This document shows, in pieces, positions 8,236-16,970 of a stretch of 64,000 bases of DNA. Position 1 is the first letter of the stretch. Each line of letters opens with the position of its first letter. Location of the stretch: positions 1,240,001 to 1,304,000 of the forward strand of contig NZ_CP059569.1 of NCBI RefSeq assembly GCF_014054985.1. The letters are read 5' to 3'. This stretch comes from Kingella oralis. Lineage in GTDB: Bacteria > Pseudomonadota > Gammaproteobacteria > Burkholderiales > Neisseriaceae. Position numbers and translations under genes: made by a program. The notes beneath the pieces are model-generated. The model saw nothing but the letters and a program-made list of their open reading frames with translations. It was not told the origin of the DNA and did no database searches.

Positions 8236-10236
8236 CTATTCCCGCCCTGTTTTCGCTTTCAACGCCGCCAGCATATTGCCCAGCCGCTCGCGCCCCTCTT
8301 CTTTGGACACAATCGGCTTGCCGCCCTTGCGCCCCAAAATATCCAAATCGCTTTGCGGCATTTCGTTGATAAAACGGCTTGGCTCGGGGAACACAAACGT
8401 GCCCTGCCGCTTGCGCTTGATGCAATGCGTGAGCGTGAGCTGCTGTTTGGCGCGCGTGATGCCCACATACATCAGCCGCCGCTCTTCTTCCAACGCGCCT
8501 GCTTCCACGCTGTCGGCGTGGGGAAACAGCCCTTCCTCGCAGCCCACCAAATACACAAACGGATATTCCAAGCCTTTGGATGCGTGCAAGGTGGACATTT
8601 TCACCGCGTCCACTTCGCCGTCATCGCGCCCTTCCAGCAGCGTCATCAGCGCGATGGTTTGCGTGAGTTCAATCAAATTTTTCTCGCCCTCTTCGCCCTT
8701 TTTCGCTAGCCAACCTGCTAAATCCTGCACATTTTGCCAACGCATTTCCGCTGCCTTGCCGCCCTCATCTGCGCCTGCCAAATAGGATTCGTATTCAATC
8801 TCTTGCAACAAATTTTGCACCACTTCGCCCGCGTCGTCCGCCGCCGCTCGCGCTTGATAATCCTGCATCAAATATACAAATTGCTGCACCGCCTCGCGGT
8901 TTTTCGCGCTCAACGCCGCCAACGCCTCCATGCTTTGGGCAGCCTGAAACAAGCTGCATTCATGTTGCTTGGCGTAATCGTTGAGCTTGCCCAGCGTGGT
9001 GTCGCCAATGCCGCGCTTGGGCGTGGTTGCCGCGCGTAAAAACGCGGGGTCGTCGTCGGGGTTCGCCAGCAGGCGCAGATACGACAACACGTCTTTAATC
9101 TCCGCCTTGTCGTAAAAACTTTGCCCGCCCGAAATCTGATAGGGAATCCGCGCCGAACGCAGCGCATCTTCAAACAGCCGCGCTTGGTGGTTGCCGCGGT
9201 ACAAAATGGCAAAATCGGCAAAATTTGCACCATAAATCAGCTTGTTGCGCGCAATCTGCTGCGCCACAAATTCCGCCTCGTGCGTTTCGCTTTGGCACGC
9301 CACCACGCGCACCACTTCGCCCTCGCCCAGCTGCGACCACAAAGTTTTCGGAAACAGCTTGGGATTGTTGGCAATCACATGGTTCGCCACCTTCAAAATC
9401 CGCGCGGTGGAGCGATAATTCTGTTCCAATTTGATGATTTTTATCTGCGGATAATCCTCTTGTAAACGACGCAAATTCTCCATATTCGCCCCGCGCCAAG
9501 CGTAAATCGACTGGTCGTCATCGCCCACCGCGGTAAACCGCCCCTCCAAGCCCACCAGCGCACGCATCAGCGCATACTGGCAAGCGTTGGTGTCTTGGCA
9601 TTCGTCAATCAGCAAATAGTGCAAACGCTGCTGCCACTTCAAGCGCGCTTCCGCATTTTGCTGCAACAGCAGCGTGGGCAGCCGAATTAAATCATCAAAA
9701 TCAACCGCTTGATAATGCGCCAACGTGGTTTGATACGCGGCATACACCTGCGCGATTTGCTTTGCCCAATCGTCATCGGCAACCTGAAAAGCCGCTTCGG
9801 GCGTTTGCAAATTGTTTTTCCACAGCGAAATCTGGTGTTGCGCTTTAAACACAGCTTCGCGCCCCGAGCTGCCCAGCAATTCGCCGATAATCCGCGCGCT
9901 GTCGGACGCATCCAAAATGGAGAAATTCTTTTTATAGCCAACGTGTTGCGCTTCCTCGCGCAAAATCCGCATCCCCAGCGAATGAAACGTGCACACGGTC
10001 AAGCCGCGCGTTTGCTCGCGCCCCAGCCGCGCCGACACGCGCTCTTGCATCTCTTTTGCCGCCTTGTTGGTAAACGTAATCGCGGCGATGTGGTGCGGCT
10101 TATAGCCCGCCTGCGTAATCATGTAGGCGATTTTTTCGGTGATGACGCGCGTTTTGCCACTGCCCGCGCCCGCAAGCACAAATAATGCGCCGCCCAAATA
10201 TTCCACGGCGGCTTGTTGTTCGGGGTTAAGTTTCAT
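8236..10236 (-). CDS. rep: ATP-dependent DNA helicase Rep
   Basis: Superfamily 1A 3'-5' helicase that helps forks restart and clears protein roadblocks. Starts MKLNPEQQAAVEYLGG, very like E. coli Rep (MRLNPGQQQAVE), followed by Walker A AGAGSGKTR, the TFTNKAAKEM motif Ia, DECQDTN as motif II, GDDDQSIYAWRGA as motif III, and later STLHASKGLEYPFVYLVG and ITRAKQQL motifs. At 666 residues it matches Rep and is shorter than UvrD. It stands alone with an uptake-sequence terminator. The UvrD alternative is less likely given the N-terminus and length. Confidence 0.93.
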   Translation of the reverse strand: MKLNPEQQAAVEYLGGALFVLAGAGSGKTRVITEKIAYMITQAGYKPHHIAAITFTNKAAKEMQERVSARLGREQTRGLTVCTFHSLGMRILREEAQHVGYKKNFSILDASDSARIIGELLGSSGREAVFKAQHQISLWKNNLQTPEAAFQVADDDWAKQIAQVYAAYQTTLAHYQAVDFDDLIRLPTLLLQQNAEARLKWQQRLHYLLIDECQDTNACQYALMRALVGLEGRFTAVGDDDQSIYAWRGANMENLRRLQEDYPQIKIIKLEQNYRSTARILKVANHVIANNPKLFPKTLWSQLGEGEVVRVVACQSETHEAEFVAQQIARNKLIYGANFADFAILYRGNHQARLFEDALRSARIPYQISGGQSFYDKAEIKDVLSYLRLLANPDDDPAFLRAATTPKRGIGDTTLGKLNDYAKQHECSLFQAAQSMEALAALSAKNREAVQQFVYLMQDYQARAAADDAGEVVQNLLQEIEYESYLAGADEGGKAAEMRWQNVQDLAGWLAKKGEEGEKNLIELTQTIALMTLLEGRDDGEVDAVKMSTLHASKGLEYPFVYLVGCEEGLFPHADSVEAGALEEERRLMYVGITRAKQQLTLTHCIKRKRQGTFVFPEPSRFINEMPQSDLDILGRKGGKPIVSKEEGRERLGNMLAALKAKTGRE

Positions 10237-10261
10237 GGTTTTGCTTTTGCCTAAATGATGA

Positions 10262-10299
10262 CAGCCTGCGTAGCGAAGCGGAGTTACGAAGCTAAAATA
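10262..10299. repeat. Intergenic repeat GCAGCCTGCGTAGCGAAGC, long form
   Basis: It begins like an uptake sequence (CAGCCTGCG) and continues through two GCGAAGC/ACGAAGC units to TAAAATA. Related copies lie at 11321-11360 (opposite strand) and 14707-14734 (short form). Confidence 0.6.
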
Positions 10300-10427
10300 G
10301 ATACGATGCGATTGTATTCACCCAAACGCGCTTTACTCGTTTTCAGTCTGCCTTATAGTGTTGATTAAGTTAATTTTTTGTTTTGCGGTTTGGTGCGTGG
10401 CGCATACATCGGCAGCCTGAAAATGCT

Positions 10428-10838
10428 TCACTCAATCCAGCGAAACATCCCTGCCACATAGCGAAACGTCCCATCCAACGCCTGCTGCATGCTGGCGGGC
10501 AATGTCTCGCGCGTCTCTTGCCAATAGCGCTCTGCCGCCATGTCCAAATCGGGCGACAGTTGCCTGTGATGCACCGCCGTTTGCAGCAAAATCAACACGC
10601 TAATCGTGTACGCTTGGGCATGCTCGGGATAATACAGCGCATATTCCAACAGCTCGGCGGGGTAATACGCGCTGCTTTGTTCGCGCGACAAATAGCCGTT
10701 TTGCTGGGTAAGAATTTGCCGCAACACCGCCGCGTGTTCGGCGCGTTCATCGGGCGAAATTGCCAGCGCGGTTAAACTGGCGATGCTTTGCGCGCCTGTT
10801 TGCGCAAGATAGGGGAACAATGGCGATGGGAAGGTCAT
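10428..10838 (-). CDS. Conserved hypothetical protein, 136 residues
   Basis: I do not recognise this protein. Start chosen at MTFPSPLFPYLAQTG, because the upstream extension runs back across AT-rich non-coding sequence into hfq. It is probably soluble and helix-rich (ALTALAISPDERAEHAAVLRQ), with no signal peptide or membrane segment. It contains an in-line YYPAELLEYALYYPEH repeat-like pair. It diverges from hfq across a short AT-rich region. Codon use looks like the host's. Confidence 0.7.
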   Translation of the reverse strand: MTFPSPLFPYLAQTGAQSIASLTALAISPDERAEHAAVLRQILTQQNGYLSREQSSAYYPAELLEYALYYPEHAQAYTISVLILLQTAVHHRQLSPDLDMAAERYWQETRETLPASMQQALDGTFRYVAGMFRWIE

Positions 10839-11011
10839 GTAGGCAGCCTGAAAGTCGTTGCGATTAAAAATTATAAGCCAAATAACAAAAACAATTTGGT
10901 AAAAGCAGCGGTTTGAATTACAATTCAAATCCTTTACGGCTGGGCGTTTGCGCCTGTTTTTAGAACCTGAAAATAGGTTCTCAATAATCATAACATTGGA
11001 GTTTAATAACA

Positions 11012-11296
11012 ATGACAACCAAAGGACAACTTCTACAAGACCCTTTCTTGAATGCTTTACGCCGCGAACACGTTCCCGTTTCCATTTATTTGGTAAACGG
11101 TATTAAATTGCAAGGGCAAGTGGAATCGTTTGACCAATATGTGGTGCTGCTGCGCAACACGGCGGTTACGCAAATGGTGTACAAACATGCCATTTCTACC
11201 ATTGTTCCCGCCCGCGCGGTGAGCGTGCAACACGACGGCAACAGCAACAAACCTGCGTTGCAACAAGTGGAAACGACTGCGCCCGCTGCGGAATGA
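11012..11296 (+). CDS. hfq: RNA chaperone Hfq
   Basis: Hexameric Sm-like chaperone that pairs small RNAs with mRNAs. It has the family signature: KGQLLQDPFLNALRREHVPV (Sm1), VNGIKLQGQVESFDQYVVLL and YKHAISTIVPAR (Sm2, with the YKHA motif). At 94 residues it has a short acidic-neutral tail, unlike the long tail of E. coli Hfq. GGAG lies 12 bases before the ATG. Upstream is an AT-rich region with a TTTGAATT-AC-AATTCAAA palindrome (10912-10929) that may be an operator. The gene is not next to miaA or hflX. Confidence 0.96.
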   Translation: MTTKGQLLQDPFLNALRREHVPVSIYLVNGIKLQGQVESFDQYVVLLRNTAVTQMVYKHAISTIVPARAVSVQHDGNSNKPALQQVETTAPAAE

Positions 11297-11320
11297 TGCG
11301 AACGCGGTAAGCGCAAGATG

Positions 11321-11360
11321 ATTTTAGCTTCGCAACTCCGCTTCACTACGCAGGCTGCCT
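11321..11360. repeat. Intergenic repeat GCAGCCTGCGTAGCGAAGC family, reverse copy
   Basis: Reverse-strand copy of the repeat at 10262 with two base changes, directly after hfq. Its uptake-like end forms one arm of the hfq terminator. Confidence 0.6.
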
Positions 11361-11380
11361 TGATAATGATAGGCAGCCTG
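11351..11380 (+). terminator. hfq terminator
   Basis: CAGGCTGCCT and AGGCAGCCTG pair across ten bases, followed by a short T run. Confidence 0.6.
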
Positions 11381-11441
11381 AAATGTTTTTGGGGGCGGGA
11401 AATGGCGCATCGCGTTAACGGCAATGCAGCGCATACACGAT

Positions 11442-11484
11442 GAGGCAGCCTGAAAACCGTTTGGCATGGTTTTCAGGCTGCCTC
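11442..11484 (-). terminator. spoT terminator made of two uptake sequences
   Basis: A perfect 17-bp stem made of an uptake sequence and its complement, immediately after the spoT stop codon. Confidence 0.8.
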
Positions 11485-11492
11485 AAGCCACC

Positions 11493-13658
11493 TCACACCC
11501 GCGTAACCTTGCGCACCTGCGGAATCTGATGCAACGCCGCCATCACCGCGTTCAAATGCGCCAAATCGCGCACGTTCAAGTTAAAGCGGAACGCCACAAA
11601 ACCTTCCGTGCCGCTTTGCGATTTGGACAGCGTGTCCACCGAGGCGATGTCTGCGCCGTTGTCGGAAATGGCGGAAGTAATCGCCGCCAGCAGCGCGTGC
11701 GCATCCAGCGACGAAACCACCACCGCCGCGTCATACGTTCTGCTGGCGTTGTTGGGCAGCATGCCCCAGTCGGCATCAAGCTGGTGTTCGCTGTCGGTTT
11801 TCAGCAGCGTGGCGCAGTTGTCGCGGTGGATGATGACCCCTTGGTCGGCAACGATTACGGCGCGCACGCTATCGCCCGGTAAAGGCAAGCAGCATTTGCC
11901 CAAGTGAACGTGTGGCATATCGTTGCCGTTCACTTGAATCGGGCTTAATTTCACTTCACCGCCCCAATGCTCGCCCGCCAAATCGGCAATTTCCATCGCC
12001 ACGGATACGGGCAGCAACCGCCCCATGCCCACTTGATACAACACGTCTTCAAACGTTTGTTTTTTCTCTTCCAACGATTGCAGATATTTGTCTTTCAGCG
12101 TTTCAGATTGTGCCACTTTTTTCGGCAGCAAGCTGTTTAACGCGCGCGCGAGCAGGCGTTCGCCCAAGGCAATCGCATCGGCATGGTTGGTGTTTTTGAT
12201 GTAGCTGCGGATGGCGCTGCGGGCGCGGCTGGACTTGGCGAAATTGAGCCAAGCGGGGTTGGGCTTGCCCTGCGCAGAGGTGATGATTTCCACCGTGTCG
12301 CCCGTTTTAAGCGTGGTGTTGAGCGGCACGGCAACGCGGTTCACGCGCGCGCCCACGCAACGGTGCCCGATGTCGGTGTGGATGGTGTAGGCAAAATCAA
12401 TCGGCGTGGCACCGCGCGGCAGCGTGATGATTCTGCCTTTGGGCGTAACGATATAGACCTCGTTGGGGAACAAATCCACTTTAACGTGTTCCAAAAATTC
12501 CATCGCGTTGGCACTGCGCGCTTGCAAGTCCAAAATGTTTTGCAGCCATTGGTTGGTGCGCTGCGTGGCTTCGTCTTCCTTGCCGGATTTGGATTTGTAT
12601 GCCCAATGGCTGGCCACGCCCACTTCGGCGACGGCGTGCATTTCGCGCGTGCGGATTTGCACTTCAATCGGCAAGCCGTACGGGCCGTTGAGCGTGGTGT
12701 GCAGCGATTTGTAGCCGTTGGATTTGGGGATGGCGATGTAGTCTTTGATTTTACCAGGGCGCGGTTGATACAAGCTGTGCAACGCGCCCAAGGCGGCATA
12801 GCAGGCGGGGATACTGTTCACAATCACGCGAAAGCCGTAGATGTCCAACACTTCTTCAAATTTGAGTTTTTTGGACAGCATTTTTTGATGAATGTTGTAG
12901 AGATTTTTCTCGCGCCCGCGAATTTGCGCTTCAATGTTGCAGGCAACCAAGCGCAGGTTGATGTCGCGCAACACGCGGTCTATCACGTCGTGGCGATTTT
13001 TTTTGAACGCGGTCATGGCGCGTTTGAGAATTTCGTAGCGTTTGGGGTGCATGGCGTGAAACGACAAGTCTTGCAGTTCACGGTAAACGTGGTTGAGCCC
13101 CAAGCGGTTGGCGATGGGGGCATAGACTTCTAGCGTTTCGGTGGCGATGCGGCGGCGGCTGGCGGGGCTTTTTCCGCCGAGGGTGCGCATATTGTGCAGG
13201 CGGTCAGATAGTTTGACGATAATCACGCGCACGTCTTTGGTCATCGCTAAAATCAGTTTGCGAAAGCTCTCGGCTTGCTGCTCGGCTTGGCTGTCAAATT
13301 TCAGGTTTTCTAATTTGGACAAACCGTCCACCATTTCGGCGATGGTGTCGCCAAAATCGGTTGCCATTTGCGCTTTGGTTACGGGCGTGTCTTCCAACAC
13401 GTCGTGCATCAAACCTGCGCTGAGTGTTTGGATGTCCATGTGCCAACGGGCGAGCTCGGTGGCGACGGCGATGGGGTGGGTGATGTAGGGTTCGCCGCTT
13501 TTGCGCGTTTGCCCGTCGTGAGCGCGAAAGGCGTAGGCGCAGGCGGTTTCAAGCTGCCGTTGCTCGGCATCGGAAAGATAGCCGGCTTCGCGAAACAGCT
13601 TGTTGCGGTAATCGGCGGTGAGCGGGTCGTAAGAGGCTTGGGGAGAGGGAATGGGCAT
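11493..13658 (-). CDS. spoT: Bifunctional (p)ppGpp synthetase/hydrolase SpoT (Rel)
   Basis: Makes and degrades the stringent-response alarmone. The HD hydrolase domain is intact (GLMHDVLEDT near residue 85 and KLSDRLHNMRTL), so this is the SpoT/Rel type, not E. coli RelA with its dead HD. Then comes the synthetase (YGFRVIV, GRxKDYIAIPKSNGYKSLH), a TGS domain (IITLPRGATPIDFAYTIHTDIG) and a C-terminal ACT domain ending in KVTRV. At 721 residues it is full-length. It lies downstream of gmk and rpoZ, as gmk-rpoZ-spoT in other proteobacteria, but here a small gene and a hairpin interrupt the order. Confidence 0.95.
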   Translation of the reverse strand: MPIPSPQASYDPLTADYRNKLFREAGYLSDAEQRQLETACAYAFRAHDGQTRKSGEPYITHPIAVATELARWHMDIQTLSAGLMHDVLEDTPVTKAQMATDFGDTIAEMVDGLSKLENLKFDSQAEQQAESFRKLILAMTKDVRVIIVKLSDRLHNMRTLGGKSPASRRRIATETLEVYAPIANRLGLNHVYRELQDLSFHAMHPKRYEILKRAMTAFKKNRHDVIDRVLRDINLRLVACNIEAQIRGREKNLYNIHQKMLSKKLKFEEVLDIYGFRVIVNSIPACYAALGALHSLYQPRPGKIKDYIAIPKSNGYKSLHTTLNGPYGLPIEVQIRTREMHAVAEVGVASHWAYKSKSGKEDEATQRTNQWLQNILDLQARSANAMEFLEHVKVDLFPNEVYIVTPKGRIITLPRGATPIDFAYTIHTDIGHRCVGARVNRVAVPLNTTLKTGDTVEIITSAQGKPNPAWLNFAKSSRARSAIRSYIKNTNHADAIALGERLLARALNSLLPKKVAQSETLKDKYLQSLEEKKQTFEDVLYQVGMGRLLPVSVAMEIADLAGEHWGGEVKLSPIQVNGNDMPHVHLGKCCLPLPGDSVRAVIVADQGVIIHRDNCATLLKTDSEHQLDADWGMLPNNASRTYDAAVVVSSLDAHALLAAITSAISDNGADIASVDTLSKSQSGTEGFVAFRFNLNVRDLAHLNAVMAALHQIPQVRKVTRV

Positions 13659-13810
13659 GGGGGTGTTGGGACTTGATTAACTTGCGTGTTGCGCTGCGGT
13701 ATGCCCTTTTATACTCAGGGCAAAGGTGCAAGGCTGCCTTTGCGCGTGAGTTTAGGCAGCCTGAAAAAGGCATCATGCGTTTTGCGCATGGCCGACGCTT
13801 AAAGCAATCC

Positions 13811-13874
13811 GGCAGCCTGAAAACCGTGCAGCGGGCATGCGTGTTGAACACGGCAAACAGGTTTTCAGGCTGCC
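13811..13874 (-). terminator. Uptake-sequence hairpin between the small secreted gene and spoT
   Basis: GGCAGCCTGAAAACC and its exact complement pair across 34 bases. It would end transcription from the upstream small gene before spoT. Confidence 0.6.
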
Positions 13875-13883
13875 TTAATGCAA

Positions 13884-14228
13884 CTATTCATACTTGCGAA
13901 ACAGCTTGTCGATTTCTGCATCAAAATTCGCGCAGAAATTGGGCGCGCCGGCTTTTTTCAAATATTTGGCTTTCAGCGCTTCGGTGTTTTGGTTCAGCTT
14001 GGCGATGTTTTTTTCGTTGTATTGGGCGCAGTTATGCTTATTCAGCGCCTGCGTTAAGCGCGGTTCGTATTTTTGCCGCATGGCTTCGGCGGATACGCCG
14101 CATTGCCCCAAATACAAGCCTGTGGCAAAGCCTGCTTCGTAAAGATTGCCGCAGCGGCGCTCTTCCAACCAAGATGCGTTTGCCAACACGGGGGCAATCA
14201 GGGCGAGCAAAACCAATTTTTTTAACAT
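13884..14228 (-). CDS. Small exported protein with paired cysteines
   Basis: I do not recognise the family. The first 18-19 residues (MLKKLVLLALIAPVLANA) are a clear Sec signal peptide with an ANA cleavage site. The mature part of about 95 residues is basic and helical, with four cysteines (in RRCGN, GQCGV, HNCAQ and NFCAN) that could form two disulphides in the periplasm. It is inserted between rpoZ and spoT, flanked by a MITE-like element on one side and an uptake-sequence hairpin on the other, so it is probably transcribed separately. Confidence 0.75.
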   Translation of the reverse strand: MLKKLVLLALIAPVLANASWLEERRCGNLYEAGFATGLYLGQCGVSAEAMRQKYEPRLTQALNKHNCAQYNEKNIAKLNQNTEALKAKYLKKAGAPNFCANFDAEIDKLFRKYE

Positions 14229-14248
14229 GATGATTCCTTCCAGTTATA

Positions 14249-14410
14249 AGAACCTGTATCCATTATTTACATAGGTAGATTTTATGACATAAAAGCGCGG
14301 GTACAAGACAAAAAGCGCAGCAAGGTCGGACACCTTGCGAGCATTTTTAACGCGGTAGCCGCGTTTTTAGGGCATAAAAGATGCCTATGTAAATAGTGAA
14401 TGCAGGTTCT
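14249..14410. repeat. MITE-like long inverted repeat, second copy type
   Basis: 27-bp inverted ends (AGAACCTGTATCC... against AGAACCTGCATTC...) with three mismatches enclose about 108 bases. The interior has its own hairpin-forming segments (GCGGTAGCCGC, AAGGTCGGACACCTT). Same terminal bases and size as the element at 7682-7842 but a different interior. No coding capacity. Confidence 0.65.
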
Positions 14411-14415
14411 AAACA

Positions 14416-14461
14416 TTTCAGGCTGCCCAACGCGCAAGCAAACGCAATAGGCAGCCTGAAA
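14416..14461 (-). terminator. rpoZ terminator
   Basis: TTTCAGGCTGCC and GGCAGCCTGAAA pair across 22 bases just past the rpoZ stop. Confidence 0.6.
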
Positions 14462-14465
14462 ACCA

Positions 14466-14675
14466 TTATTTAACGCGCGACAACATCTCTTCGCTGGTAA
14501 CCTGCCCGGCGGCGATTTCGCGTAACGCCGTTACCGTAGGCTTGTCGTGGCGGATATCCTCCACCAAAGGCGTGGTGCCGTTTTCAAGCTGGCGGGCACG
14601 GCGCGCGGCGGCAAGGGTCAAATCAAAATGATTAGGGATTTTTTCAATGCATTCTTCAACGGTGATACGGGCCAT
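14466..14675 (-). CDS. rpoZ: RNA polymerase omega subunit
   Basis: Small subunit that stabilises the beta-prime chain and takes part in ppGpp binding. MARITVEECIEKIPNHFDLT, then the conserved AARRARQLENGTTPLVE and KPTVTALREIAAGQV. At 69 residues it is at the short end of the family range. GGAAAT lies before the ATG. It sits between gmk and spoT, the usual neighbours. Confidence 0.95.
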   Translation of the reverse strand: MARITVEECIEKIPNHFDLTLAAARRARQLENGTTPLVEDIRHDKPTVTALREIAAGQVTSEEMLSRVK

Positions 14676-14706
14676 GTTGCTTATTTCCTTGTTGCGGGTG
14701 GGTTTG

Positions 14707-14734
14707 AGGCAGCCTGCGTAGCGAAGCTAAAATA
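14707..14734. repeat. Intergenic repeat GCAGCCTGCGTAGCGAAGC, short form
   Basis: Same repeat as at 10262 but lacking the middle 13 bases, as if lost between the two GCGAAGC direct repeats. It lies in the gmk-rpoZ gap. Confidence 0.55.
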
Positions 14735-14767
14735 TAAGGCAGCCTGAAAATTGTTAAGAATTGAATT

Positions 14768-15382
14768 TTAAAGATTTTGCAATATTTTTTCAACGTTTAA
14801 CGTTTGATTACGCAGCAATAGGCGTTGCGCCTTAAAAATATGCAGCAAATCGCTCTCCGCCTGCACCAAATCGTTGTTCACCACAATATAGTCAAACGCA
14901 AACGCATAGCGGATTTCCTGCTCCGCTTCGCTCAGCCGCCGCGCAATAACCTCCTCGCTGTCGGTTTGGCGGTTGCGCAAACGCTGCTCCAACACCGCAA
15001 GCGAGGGCGGCAGAATAAAAATGCTCACCGCTTCGGGCAACGCCTTGCGCACTTGCTCCGCGCCTTGCACATCAATTTCCAAAATCACATCCAAGCCTTG
15101 CGCGCACATTTCCTGCACCGCCGCCGCGCTGGTGCCATACAAATTGCCAAACACTTCGGCATGCTCCAAAAACGCGCCCTGCCCCACCAATTCGGTGAAA
15201 TGCTCGCGCGTGGTGAAATAATAATGCTTGCCGTGCTGCTCGTTCTCACGCGGCGCGCGCGTGGTGTGCGAAACGGACACGCGAATGTTCGGATTGTGTG
15301 CGGTCAAACGCGAAACCAACGTGGTTTTGCCCGTGCCCGATGCGGCAGAGATAACGAATACATTGCCTTTGGCGGTTGTCAT
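14768..15382 (-). CDS. gmk: Guanylate kinase
   Basis: Phosphorylates GMP to GDP with ATP, cytosolic. P-loop SAASGTGKTTLVSRL, GMP-binding SHTTRAPRENEQHGKHYYF, LEIDVQGAEQVRK and the LRNRQTDSEEVIARRL lid are all present. At 204 residues it is normal length. First gene of a gmk-rpoZ-(small gene)-spoT series on this strand. Confidence 0.96.
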   Translation of the reverse strand: MTTAKGNVFVISAASGTGKTTLVSRLTAHNPNIRVSVSHTTRAPRENEQHGKHYYFTTREHFTELVGQGAFLEHAEVFGNLYGTSAAAVQEMCAQGLDVILEIDVQGAEQVRKALPEAVSIFILPPSLAVLEQRLRNRQTDSEEVIARRLSEAEQEIRYAFAFDYIVVNNDLVQAESDLLHIFKAQRLLLRNQTLNVEKILQNL

Positions 15383-15523
15383 GGTGTTTACCTTTTATTA
15401 CAAAATCACACACAATTATGCCATAGTTTTCAGGCTGCCTACTGCGGAAATTAACAGCATGGTTCGCGCTTTTGGGATTTCAGATGAAGACGACATCCGC
15501 TCAACCTTCATGCCGTTAAGACG

Positions 15524-15548
15524 CAAAAAAACAGCCGTTTCAGGCTGC
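15524..15548 (-). terminator. Displaced terminator of tRNA-Leu
   Basis: On the minus strand CAGCC-TGAAAC-GGCTG is followed by seven Ts. It starts 11 bases after the far copy of the tRNA CCA end, the spacing expected of a tRNA terminator. Before prophage insertion it should have followed tRNA-Leu directly. Confidence 0.75.
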
Positions 15549-15558
15549 TTTTTGAGTG

Positions 15559-15572
15559 TGGTGCGGATGGAG
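15559..15572. repeat. Prophage attachment site, integrase side
   Basis: TGGTGCGGATGGAG, identical to the last 14 bases of tRNA-Leu (as read on the plus strand) at 62973-62986 and in the same orientation. The sequences diverge straight after, so this is the crossover core. Confidence 0.8.
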
Positions 15573-15719
15573 GGCAACTCTAAACGCCCATTAATCCTAC
15601 ACAAATAACCCATAATTCCCGATAAAACAACGGACTATAAAAATAAATCTCCGCCAAGCCTACACAAAAAACCACTTTTAACCGATAATGATTGCACCAA
15701 AAATTACACCAAAAACATC

Positions 15720-16709
15720 ATGGCAACCATTATCCAACGCGGCGACAAATGGCGCGTCCAAATCAGGATGCGGGGCGTTTCGCGTTCAGCCACCTTTGAG
15801 CGGCATTCCGATGCCAAAGCATGGGCGGCGCGTGTAGAGACCGAAATCCGAGACGGGCTGCAAGGCAACCAAAGCCGCAACGTTTTCTTTGGCGACATTT
15901 TAGAGCGGTATCTGGCAACCGAAACCGTCAAAAAACGCGGCAAACGCTCCGAAACCTACCGCATCAACGGCATTTTAAAATCATCGCTGGCGCACATCCG
16001 CTTGGAAAATCTGCGTCCGCAAGATTTCGCCGACTGGCGCGATGCCCGCTTGGAGCAAGTATCAGGAGACAGCGTCAACCGCGAATTATCCACCCTTTCC
16101 GCCGTTTGCGAACACGCCATGAAAGAATGGGGGCTGTTGCGCGAAAACCCCGTGCGCAAAATCAGCAAACCCCAAGCATCCAAAGAACGCACCCGCCGCC
16201 CCAGTGCACAAGAAATCCAGCAAATCTGCGAAGCCCTGCATTACAGCGAAAGCGAGCCACCCCGCCTGATTACCCAACGTTGCGCCATCGCCCTACTCTT
16301 CGCCGTAGAAACCGCCATGCGGGCAGGCGAAATTTGCGCGCTCAAATGGGAAAACATCCACTTTGACCGCCGCATTGCCCACGTTGCCCAAAGCAAAAAC
16401 GGGCATCCGCGCGATGTCCCCCTAACCAAACGCGCCATCGCCCTCTTGGAAAAACTGCGCACCATTGACCCGATTAGCGTGTTCAAAATCCAAGCGCACA
16501 GCCTAGACGTGCTGTTTCGCCGCGCCCGCGACAACTGCGGAATCACAGACCTGCATTTCCACGACAGCCGCCGTGAAGCCTTAACGCGCCTATCCAAAAA
16601 AGTACCCGTGGAAACGCTGGCAAAAATATCAGGGCACCGCAGCCTGAATATCTTGCTCAACGTATACTACCGCCCCGATATGGCGGAGATTGCCAATATG
16701 CTGGATTAA
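15720..16709 (+). CDS. int: Phage tyrosine integrase
   Basis: Site-specific recombinase that joins attP to the tRNA-Leu end and reverses it. N-terminal arm-binding region (ATIIQRGDKWRVQIRMRGV), SAM-like core-binding region near 55-150, and catalytic domain with R201 (AMRAGEICAL), K226, H281-x-x-R284 (HDSRR), H306 (SGHRSLN) and the nucleophile Y316 or Y317 (NVYYRP). At 329 residues it is complete. It lies 150 bases inside the left attachment site. In the circular phage it would follow the AlpA-like gene in the same direction. Confidence 0.95.
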   Translation: MATIIQRGDKWRVQIRMRGVSRSATFERHSDAKAWAARVETEIRDGLQGNQSRNVFFGDILERYLATETVKKRGKRSETYRINGILKSSLAHIRLENLRPQDFADWRDARLEQVSGDSVNRELSTLSAVCEHAMKEWGLLRENPVRKISKPQASKERTRRPSAQEIQQICEALHYSESEPPRLITQRCAIALLFAVETAMRAGEICALKWENIHFDRRIAHVAQSKNGHPRDVPLTKRAIALLEKLRTIDPISVFKIQAHSLDVLFRRARDNCGITDLHFHDSRREALTRLSKKVPVETLAKISGHRSLNILLNVYYRPDMAEIANMLD

Positions 16710-16752
16710 GGCAGCCTGAAAACACAATAGTTTATCGTTTTGAGTCGCAAAC

Positions 16753-16794
16753 CCGCCGCGCAAAAGTCTTGATGTCAGGACTTTTGCGCGGCGG
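16753..16794 (+). terminator. Integrase terminator
   Basis: A 16-bp GC-rich stem (CCGCCGCGCAAAAGTC) followed by TTCTTTTTT. Confidence 0.85.
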
Positions 16795-16857
16795 TTCTTT
16801 TTTAACAAAATAAATTCACAATAAAATCAATAATATCACCATCTTTTGCAAAATAAA

Positions 16858-16970
16858 TGCAAAAAGTGCTTGCATAAATATCCCAATGGGATATAATACA
16901 CACATCGCAGCACAGCGCGATAAACAACCGATTAACCAACTGACCGCCTGTGGGCGGATAGGAGCAAAAA
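16858..16970 (+). promoter_or_regulatory. Duplicated promoter-operator-leader, copy 1
   Basis: TTGCAT (16870) and TATAAT (16892) are 16 bases apart. The palindrome ATATCCCA-A-TGGGATAT fills most of the spacer and overlaps the -10, so a bound protein would block initiation. The leader ends with a CCGCC-TGTG-GGCGG hairpin and TAGGAG before the ATG. An almost identical copy lies at 18020-18132. Confidence 0.8.

Noticed and set aside
15559..15572. Longer attachment core including the following bases
   Set aside because: After 14 identical bases the two ends differ (GGCAACTC against AGACTCGA), so a longer core is not supported.
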